From Gemmatimonadota bacterium (GTDB lineage: Bacteria; Gemmatimonadota; Gemmatimonadetes; Longimicrobiales; Longimicrobiaceae): a stretch of DNA of 46,589 bases. Location: NCBI GenBank assembly GCA_028287185.1, contig JAQBQD010000085.1:1-46589 (forward strand), in the 5' to 3' direction. Under the pieces are notes generated by a model. That model worked only from the letters and a program-made list of their open reading frames with translations, ran no database searches and was not told where the DNA came from. Every line of letters starts with the position of its first letter. Position 1 is the stretch's first letter. Positions 36,963-46,589 of this stretch are shown here, piece by piece. The position numbers and the translations under genes were made by a program.

Positions 36963-37466
36963 TCAGGAGCGGAAGTTCCCGAACTGCAGCTCCAGGCCGA
37001 AGTCCTCCTTCTTGAGCGCGGCGATCACCCCCTGCAGCTCGTCGATGGAGGGCGACGACACGCGCACCTGCTCGTCCTGGATCTGCGCGTTCACCTTCTT
37101 GAAGCCGGCGGCCTTGATGGCCTTCACGATCTCCTTGCCCTTCTCGACCGAGATGCCTGTGACCAGCGAGACGGTCTGGCGCGCGCGGCCCAGCGAGGCG
37201 GTGTCCACCTCGCCGTAGTCCAGGTTGCGCACCGGCACGCCGCGCTTGATGAGCTTGGTCTCCAGCGTGTCGATCAGCGCCTTCATCTTGTACTCGTCGT
37301 CGGCCAGCAGCTTGATCTCCTTGTCCTTCTTGCTCAGCTCCACCTCGATCGTGGCGCCCTTGAAGTCGTAGCGCTGGGCCACTTCCTTCAGCGTCTGGTT
37401 CACCGCGTTGTCGACCTCCTGCAGGTCGACCTCGGAGGTGATGTCGAAGGTCGATGTCTTGGCCAT
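36963..37466 (-). CDS. yajQ: YajQ-family nucleotide-binding protein
   Basis: A 167-residue Yaj[21 protein letters not shown] at the N-terminus, [20 protein letters not shown] and the C-terminal [18 protein letters not shown] are diagnostic. The family has two ferredoxin-like domains and has been reported to bind nucleotides including cyclic-di-GMP in Xanthomonas. Normal length. It begins the transcript with hemL and the SpoIID gene. Confidence 0.94.
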   Translation of the reverse strand: MAKTSTFDITSEVDLQEVDNAVNQTLKEVAQRYDFKGATIEVELSKKDKEIKLLADDEYKMKALIDTLETKLIKRGVPVRNLDYGEVDTASLGRARQTVSLVTGISVEKGKEIVKAIKAAGFKKVNAQIQDEQVRVSSPSIDELQGVIAALKKEDFGLELQFGNFRS

Positions 37467-37588
37467 GACTCGGTTCCGTCCAGGGTTGCGGGTTCGTTGC
37501 GGAATCTAGGCCGCCCCCGCCGCGCCGTGCAACCCGTCGGAGGCGCCAACCTCGACCGACTGCGCGCGCATCCGCCGAAACGACGAGA

Positions 37589-37619
37589 GGGGCCAGCCTC
37601 CACACGGGAAGCCGGCCCC
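37589..37619 (-). terminator. Terminator-like hairpin after lolA
   Basis: GGGGCCGGC and GCTGGCCCC (one mismatch) form a 9-bp stem with a 13-base loop on the minus strand, followed by TCTCGTCGTTTCGG. It lies 73 bases after the lolA stop. The rest of the 225-base spacer to yajQ holds no recognised element. Confidence 0.5.
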
Positions 37620-37691
37620 CTGTCATCCTCCATCCACTGATCCTCCGTCCGTTGCCGATTCGACCATGCAGCCTCGGCCGACCGGGATCGT

Positions 37692-38618
37692 CTACTGGTC
37701 GAACACCTGCGTGCCTGCCGGCGGCGTGAAGCGGAACAGCGCGTCCGCCACCGGGGCGTTGATGCGCAGGTGGCGAAGCTCGATGCGGCGCTGCGAGTCG
37801 TTCTGCTCCGTGATCTCGAAGCGGCGCACCAGGTAGTCGCCCTTGTCCACCCACACCTTCAGCCGCTTGAACTGCGAGGCGGCGCGCGGCGTGAGCGTCA
37901 TCACCCACGCGGGCCGGCCGCCCACGACGTCGTCCGCGCCCAGCACGGCGTTGAAGCGCGCGGTGGCGTTGCCCAGGAACTGGCGCTGCAGGTCCACCTG
38001 CCCCGCCCCGCGCGCGATGCTGCTGCGGATCACCTGCTTGCGGTCGCTGCTGGGATAGTAGATCCAGAAGTAGCGCCCGTCGGCCACCATCACGTCGCCC
38101 GCGGGGTCGGTGAAGCGCATCAGGAAGCGGTCCGGCCGCTTCTGGTACAGGCGGCCGCTGCTCTGCTGGTGCTGGTTGAGGAGCGCCACGTCCAGCCGCT
38201 GCGTGAAATCCGCCTGCATGGTGCGGATGCCCGCCGCCGTCTGCTCCACCCGCCGCAGGATCTGCGTCGCGCGGCTCTGCTGCGGGTCGTCGATCGTGAC
38301 CGGCCGCGTTTCGGCGGATGCCGGAGAAACTGCGACCGCAGTAACGTTCGATGCGACGCTCGAGGGCGCGGCCGCATCCGTTGACGTCCGACCATCGTCC
38401 GAAGCATCCGCGTTCGGACCGTGCGCACCCGACTGCGACGCCGCCGGGGCCACCGCGGCGGCCGGCGTCTCGGCTGCGGGCTGCTGAACCGGCGCGGCGG
38501 CCGAGCGCTGCACGAGCGCGGGCGTCACGTCGCGGTGCGCGTCGGGCGTGGGCGCGGCGCAGGCCGGGAGGGCGAGCGCGGCGAGAACGGCGAGCGATCT
38601 ATTCGTCAGTCTGGTCAT
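37692..38618 (-). CDS. lolA: LolA-like outer-membrane lipoprotein carrier, with lipobox-like signal and long linker
   Basis: A 308-residue protein. Residues 1-20 are a signal ending LALPAC, which resembles a lipobox. A linker of about 100 residues rich in Ala, Pro, Ser and Thr follows. From about 120 it is a LolA domain: [58 protein letters not shown] and the final [20 protein letters not shown]. LolA carries lipoproteins across the periplasm and is usually soluble and unlipidated, so a lipobox would be unusual; the Pro before Ala makes it uncertain. ATG 38618 lies after short low-similarity upstream sequence. Confidence 0.85.
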   Translation of the reverse strand: MTRLTNRSLAVLAALALPACAAPTPDAHRDVTPALVQRSAAAPVQQPAAETPAAAVAPAASQSGAHGPNADASDDGRTSTDAAAPSSVASNVTAVAVSPASAETRPVTIDDPQQSRATQILRRVEQTAAGIRTMQADFTQRLDVALLNQHQQSSGRLYQKRPDRFLMRFTDPAGDVMVADGRYFWIYYPSSDRKQVIRSSIARGAGQVDLQRQFLGNATARFNAVLGADDVVGGRPAWVMTLTPRAASQFKRLKVWVDKGDYLVRRFEITEQNDSQRRIELRHLRINAPVADALFRFTPPAGTQVFDQ

Positions 38619-38727
38619 CGGAACCGGCGTTGGGGTGCAGGGATGTTGCCTGTCCGCGGGACGGTGCGTACCCGTCCTGCGCGGGCGCCGTTCCGGCACG
38701 AAGCGTTCCGGCGCCTGCTCCGGAGGC

Positions 38728-38767
38728 CGAAAACGCAGCGGGCGCCAGCGTTGTGCATGGCGCCCGC
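38728..38767 (-). terminator. Terminator of the mlaD-like gene
   Basis: GCGGGCGCCA and TGGCGCCCGC pair perfectly around a 10-base loop, 53 bases after the mlaD stop on the minus strand, followed by TGCGTTTTCGG. A short U-tract supports rho-independent termination. Confidence 0.7.
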
Positions 38768-38819
38768 GAGCCGTGGCGGACCGGCCGAATCGTCCTTCCA
38801 GGAGGACGAAACGCAGGAT

Positions 38820-39908
38820 TCACCGTCGGCGGTTGCTGCCGATGTACTTCTCGGGATGCGCCTGCAGATCGTCCAGCATGAGGCGGAGGTCGGCGACGGC
38901 CTTCAACGCGTTCTGGTACTGCGCGGGATCGGAGATCAGCCGGCCCAGGGCACTGGTGTCGTTCTGCATGCCCGACGTCGCTGCCTCCAGGGTGCGCATG
39001 GCGCGCTGGGCGTTCTCCAGCATCGCGCCGGCCTGCGCCGCCCGCGGGCCCATCGCGCGCACGGTGCCGTTCATCCCCTCGGCCATGCGCTGGATGGCGC
39101 CCAGCGACGAGTCCGCGCCGGCCATCCGCGTGCGCATGGCTCCGGCCTGGGTGCGCAGGCGCATGCTCACGAGGTCCAGGTTCTCGCTCGCCAGCCGCGC
39201 GCCGGCGAGCATGTCGGCCATGCTGCCGCCGTGCAGCGACTCGCGCATCGCCGTTGCCTGCGCCGCCGCCGACCGGCTGGTGGTGGCGATGCCCTGGCTG
39301 CTGGCGAGCACGCCGTGGCCCGTCCTGTCGTACGTCTGGCCCTGCGAGCCCAGCATGCCGCGAAGCTGCTCGCTGAGCGTCTGCGCGCGGTCCACGGTGG
39401 CGTGGATCTCGGCGATCTTGGCCGGGGTGAATCCGCGCTTCACCGTGTCGATGACGGCCTCCAGGTGCGCGGCCGCCGCCGTGAGCGCCGTCAGGTCCGT
39501 CAGGGTGGCGCCCGGGATGACCGCGCCGGCCTGCCGCGGCATCGCGAACTTCAGCTCGGGATGCCACGAGCGCGACACCACCTCGGCCTGCCAGCTCCCC
39601 AGCAGCGCGGACGGCTCAATCAGCACGCCCACGTCCGGCGGAAAGCGCAGGTCGGGCAGTACCTGCATCTGCACGAACACGCCGTCCTGGCCCGGCGACA
39701 GGCGAATCTCCTGCACCTTGCCGATCTTGACGCCGCGGTAGAAGACCTTGTCGCCCGTGCGGATCTGGCCCACGGAGCCGAACAGCCCCGTGATGCCCGC
39801 CGGCGGACGCACGCGCGCCCGGCCTACGCCCCACGTGAGCAGCAGCGCCACGACCACCGCCGCGATCGCCCCCCGCACCAGCATCCGCTCCTGAAATCTG
39901 CGCTTCAC
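38820..39908 (-). CDS. MCE-domain (MlaD-like) phospholipid-transport protein
   Basis: A 362-residue protein with one N-terminal transmembrane helix (about 9-27) and an MCE domain (about 35-115): IRTGDKVFYRGVKIGKVQEI with the GVxVGxV-like core, and LLGSWQAEVVS. The remaining 240 residues are helical with many Ala/Gln/Arg (for example VDRAQTLSEQLRGMLGSQGQ), likely a coiled coil that forms a tunnel in other MCE proteins. It would bind lipids in the periplasm and work with an MlaE/MlaF ABC transporter, absent from this window. GTG 39908 has GAGGAGAG upstream; an ATG at 39962 would overlap the antitoxin relic. Confidence 0.88.
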   Translation of the reverse strand: MKRRFQERMLVRGAIAAVVVALLLTWGVGRARVRPPAGITGLFGSVGQIRTGDKVFYRGVKIGKVQEIRLSPGQDGVFVQMQVLPDLRFPPDVGVLIEPSALLGSWQAEVVSRSWHPELKFAMPRQAGAVIPGATLTDLTALTAAAAHLEAVIDTVKRGFTPAKIAEIHATVDRAQTLSEQLRGMLGSQGQTYDRTGHGVLASSQGIATTSRSAAAQATAMRESLHGGSMADMLAGARLASENLDLVSMRLRTQAGAMRTRMAGADSSLGAIQRMAEGMNGTVRAMGPRAAQAGAMLENAQRAMRTLEAATSGMQNDTSALGRLISDPAQYQNALKAVADLRLMLDDLQAHPEKYIGSNRRR

Positions 39909-39968
39909 GCTCTCCTCGGCTGCATCACCCCTCGTATCGACGGCCTCAGGTCGAGGCGCCACATCTCG

Positions 39969-40186
39969 TCAGCCCGCCGGCCGTCGTGCCTTCACCTCGG
40001 ACCAGGTGCGTCCCTCGTCGGAGTTCGCTGCGAAGTCCGCGATCCGCCGCTCCAGCCCTTCCTGCGGATCGGAGTTCAGCGATCCCTCATCCGGCGCCGT
40101 CGCGATCGAATCCCAGACGTCCGGGGCGAGCTGGATCCGTTCCCAACGCTCAGCTTCACGATCTCGGAAAGCGTGCTCCGGGGCAT
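39969..40186 (-). pseudogene. Addiction-module antitoxin relic (TIGR02574-like), frameshifted and orphan
   Basis: From ATG 40186, with a strong AGGAGG upstream, the frame reads PRSTLSEIVKLSV, the usual start of this antitoxin family. The match then moves one frame: ERIQLAPDVWDSIATAPDEG, then GLERRIADFAANSDEGRTWS and EVKARRPAG, ending at TGA 39971-39969. One missing base at about 40145 (GTTGGGAACGG) accounts for it. The family pairs with RelE/ParE-type toxins, and none is present: the next gene is mlaD. The region 40187-40277 to ftsK holds nothing recognised. Confidence 0.8.
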
Positions 40187-40277
40187 CGGCCTGCCTCCTG
40201 CCGGCGTGCGTCTAGGTTCGGCCGATCCACTGCACGACTCCGGCCGCGGACCGGTGCTCGACGTCCAGCCAGTGCGA

Positions 40278-42893
<2,616 letters not shown>

Positions 42894-42922
42894 GGCTGTC
42901 CTGCGGGGGTGCCGCGGGGGCG

Positions 42923-43672
42923 TCAGGGCTCGGCGGCCGCGGCGCCCGGGGCGGGAACGGTGACCTGGCGGTCGTGCAGCACGGGGACGACGTCGTGGAG
43001 GTCCACCTGCGCGCAGAAGGGGATGTCGTCGCCCAGGCCGGCCGCGGCGATAGCCTGGCCGGCCGCGGTGATGGGCAGCAGCACGGCGGGGTCGGGCCAG
43101 GCGCGGGCCAGGGCGACGGCCGCGTGGGCGCCGTCGTTCAGCGTCCACTCCGCGTCCGGCGTGGCCTCCATCACCCGCAGCGCGAGCTGCCCCGCCATGG
43201 CGGCGTCCTCCAGCCCGAAGTGGCGCTCGCGGCCGGAGCACACCAGCACCGGCTCGGCGCCCGTGCGCGCAAGGTCGGCGGCGACGGCGGACAGGTTGAG
43301 GTACGAGGCCACCAGGACGCGCGCGGCGCCCCCCGCCAGCGCCATCGCGGCCGTGCCGTTGGTGGTGCTCATCACCAGCGTCTTGCCGCCCACCCGCTCG
43401 GGCGAGAACTCGGCCGGCGAGTTGCCCAGGTCGAAGCCCTCGATGGGCAGGCACTTGCGCTCGCCCGAGAGCAGCACCTCGTCGCGGCCCAGGGTGTTGG
43501 CCAGGCGCAGCGCCTCCTCGATGGAGGCCACGGGAAAGAGCGCCCGGGCGCCCGACGCGAAGGCCTCCACGATGGCGCTGGACGCGCGCAGCACGTCGAT
43601 CACCACCGCGGTGCGCTCGGCGATCTCCCCGGGGGCCAGCTCCCCGGGGGTGAGGTACACGTCCAGCCTCAT
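42923..43672 (-). CDS. comB: ComB-family 2-phosphosulfolactate phosphatase
   Basis: A 249-residue protein of the ComB family: AVVIDVLRASSAIVEAFASG near the N-terminus, LLSGERKCLPIEGFDLGNSP, and MSTTNGTAAMALA, the conserved elements of the fold. In archaea it dephosphorylates 2-phosphosulfolactate on the path to coenzyme M; in bacteria it is widespread, and a sulfolactate or other role is possible. No other coenzyme M gene is near. ATG 43672; its stop lies 29 bases before ftsK, suggesting a shared transcript. Confidence 0.85.
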   Translation of the reverse strand: MRLDVYLTPGELAPGEIAERTAVVIDVLRASSAIVEAFASGARALFPVASIEEALRLANTLGRDEVLLSGERKCLPIEGFDLGNSPAEFSPERVGGKTLVMSTTNGTAAMALAGGAARVLVASYLNLSAVAADLARTGAEPVLVCSGRERHFGLEDAAMAGQLALRVMEATPDAEWTLNDGAHAAVALARAWPDPAVLLPITAAGQAIAAAGLGDDIPFCAQVDLHDVVPVLHDRQVTVPAPGAAAAEP

Positions 43673-43754
43673 GGAATGCGTCGTTCGTGGGGGTGTTCGG
43701 CGCAGGGACGGCCACCGGCCAGGCAAGCGCCGGGCCGCGGCGGCGGGCGGGGCG

Positions 43755-45096
<1,342 letters not shown>

Positions 45097-45107
<11 letters not shown>

Positions 45108-46293
45108 TCGTCTTTCCCTCGTTTCCGGCGGAGGGGCTTCCGGACCAGTCGTCCTGCGCGACCGACTCGATCCCGGAGACCCGCAGGGCGAACTCGGACG
45201 GATTCGACGCGTAGTGCATGGCCCAGTCGAAGGAGATGTCGCCGCGGCGGTACAGCTCCATCAGGCTCTGGTCGAAGGTCTGCATCCCGTACTGCACACG
45301 GCCCGCCGCGATCAGCTCGGGGATGGTCTGGGTGTTCTCCTGGGCGCGGATGCACTCGGCCATGGAGGCGCTGTTCACCAGGATCTCGGCGGCGGGCACC
45401 CGGCCCTGGCCGTCGGCGCGGGGGATCAGGCGCAGCGAGATGACGGCCCGCAGCGCCGTCGCCAGCATGGAGCGGATCTCCTGGTGCTGGTGCGGCGGAA
45501 AGAACGAGATGATGCGCCCGATGGTCTGGGTGGCGTCGGTGGTGTGCAGCGTGGAAAGCACCAGGTGGCCCGTGTCCGCGGCCTTCAGCACCGTCTCCAT
45601 CGACGGCCGGTCCCGGATCTCGCCCAGCATGATGACGTCGGGATCCTGCCGCAGCACGTGTCGCAGGGCGTCGTGGAACGACAGCGTGTCGGTGCCCACC
45701 TCGCGCTGGCTGACGATGGCCTTGGCGTCGCGGTGCAGGAACTCGATGGGGTCCTCCACCGTCACGATGTTCACCGCCCGCGCCTCGTTCATGTGGCGCA
45801 GCATGGAGGCCAGCGTGGTGGACTTGCCGCTCCCCGTCACCCCCGTCACCAGCACCAGCCCGCGGGGCGTGGTGGCCAGCTCCTGAAGCACCGGCGGCAG
45901 CCCCAGGTCCGCCAGCGCCGGCACGTCGAAGGGGATGGCCCGGAAGGCCATGCCCAGGGTGCCGCGCTGCTGGAAGATGTTGGTGCGGAAGCGTCCCAGC
46001 CGCGGCACGCCGATGGCGAAGTCGATCTCCTTCGCCTCGGCGAAGTGCTCGCGCTGCCGATCGTTCATGATCTGGTCGGCGCAGCGCTTGATGTCGTCGG
46101 GGCGCAGCGCCGGCAGCGCGGTCTCGGCCAGGGTGCCGTTGATGCGCAGCACGGGGGGCCGGCCCACCTTCAGGTGAAGGTCGGAGCCGCCGCGCCGGAT
46201 GAGCTCCTCCAGCGCCTCGCGCAGGACGAACTCGCGGTCGGCCGCCCCGGGACGGGGGCGGGGCGCTTCGGCGGGACCCTCGGACGCGCTCAC
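45097..46293 (-). CDS. pilT: PilT-like type IV pilus retraction ATPase
   Basis: A 398-residue secretion ATPase. [20 protein letters not shown] is the N-terminal PAS-like part, [20 protein letters not shown]alker A (near 153), [11 protein letters not shown] the Asp box, [40 protein letters not shown]alker B, and [20 protein letters not shown] the His box; [22 protein letters not shown] sequence ([18 protein letters not shown]) is the PilT C-terminus. It retracts type IV pili (twitching, DNA uptake). GTG 46293 overlaps the accB stop (GTGA), and the end overlaps accC by 11 bases. No other pilus gene is in the window. Confidence 0.92.
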
Positions 46294-46589
46294 GCCGCCG
46301 GCTCGATGCGGAAGAGCACCTGGCCGTACTCGACGGGCTCGCCGTTCTCCACGCACACCTCGCGCACGGTGCCCGCGACGTCGGAGGGAAGCTCGTTCAT
46401 CAGCTTCATCGCCTCCAGGATGCAGAGCGTCTGCCCGCGCACCACGCGCGAGCCCGGCTCCACGTAGGGCGGGGCCTCGGGCGCGGGCTGCCGGTAGAAG
46501 GTGCCCACCATGGGCGACTTCACCTCGATCAGCGCGGGTCCGGCCGGCGCTGCGGGCGCGGCCTCGGCCGCCGGGGCGGCGGCGGGCGA
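46290..46589 (-). CDS. accB: Biotin carboxyl carrier protein AccB (N-terminus beyond window)
   Basis: The open frame enters from the right edge; 99 residues are visible. A Pro/Ala-rich linker precedes [20 protein letters not shown], and [20 protein letters not shown] carries the biotinylated Lys in [19 protein letters not shown] is the last strand of the biotinyl domain. It carries carboxybiotin between AccC and the carboxyltransferase for malonyl-CoA. The stop overlaps the pilT start by 4 bases. Partial only because of the window end. Confidence 0.95.
   Translation of the reverse strand, partial: SPAAAPAAEAAPAAPAGPALIEVKSPMVGTFYRQPAPEAPPYVEPGSRVVRGQTLCILEAMKLMNELPSDVAGTVREVCVENGEPVEYGQVLFRIEPAA

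Overview
The window is very GC-rich, densely coded and looks chromosomal, from a non-sporulating diderm bacterium. The mix fits Gemmatimonadota, most likely a Longimicrobium-like lineage: a caa3-type cytochrome oxidase operon, LolA and an MCE (MlaD-like) protein implying an outer membrane, a SpoIID/LytB-domain lipoprotein, inositol-phosphate synthase paired with a CDP-alcohol transferase, PilT, and many GTG/TTG starts with short gene overlaps. The taxon is an inference from gene content, not from a marker-gene alignment.

Layout. 1-116 is the C-terminal tail of an IS110-family transposase. 541-2803 (+) is a two-gene amino-sugar recycling unit: an AmgK-like kinase fused to a RapZ C-terminal domain, followed by a MurU-like nucleotidyltransferase. 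3231-8347 (-) is a complete caa3 oxidase operon (ctaC, ctaD, ctaE, subunit IV, ctaG). 8652-13262 (+) holds an ABC exporter, a GNAT acetyltransferase and an MNT/HEPN toxin-antitoxin pair whose end overlaps a class III aminotransferase. 13728-14776 (+) carries a membrane-anchored TlpA-like thioredoxin and, after 257 bases, a 68-residue secreted six-cysteine peptide whose cysteine spacing is that of CS-alpha-beta (arthropod-type) defensins. I consider this peptide the most exciting item in the window.

From 14982 to the right edge nearly everything is on the minus strand: an acetyl-xylan-esterase-like hydrolase, two CAT-anticodon tRNAs (one clearly the initiator), ftsB-like and eno, a secreted EreA/ChaN-like protein, the NADHX repair enzyme nnr, a zinc-ribbon protein, a Minf_1886-type protein, a YigZ/IMPACT protein, an S8 protease with a large insertion, a MazEF-type pair, the inositol-lipid pair, a YlbF-like protein, prmC, prfA, rpmE, a DUF433/DUF5615 toxin-antitoxin pair with a frameshifted toxin, a ferric-reductase-like membrane protein, a Gfo/Idh dehydrogenase, a putative outer-membrane protein, SpoIID, hemL, yajQ, lolA, mlaD, a frameshifted orphan antitoxin, ftsK, comB, and an accB-pilT-accC cluster cut by the window end.

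Themes: translation (rpmE-prfA-prmC plus tRNAs), envelope biogenesis (lolA, mlaD, spoIID, phosphoinositide synthesis), respiration (caa3), and an unusual density of toxin-antitoxin modules (two intact, two with single-base frameshifts), two of them with clear palindromic operators. Many genes are followed by strong GC hairpins, several of which lack a U-tract.
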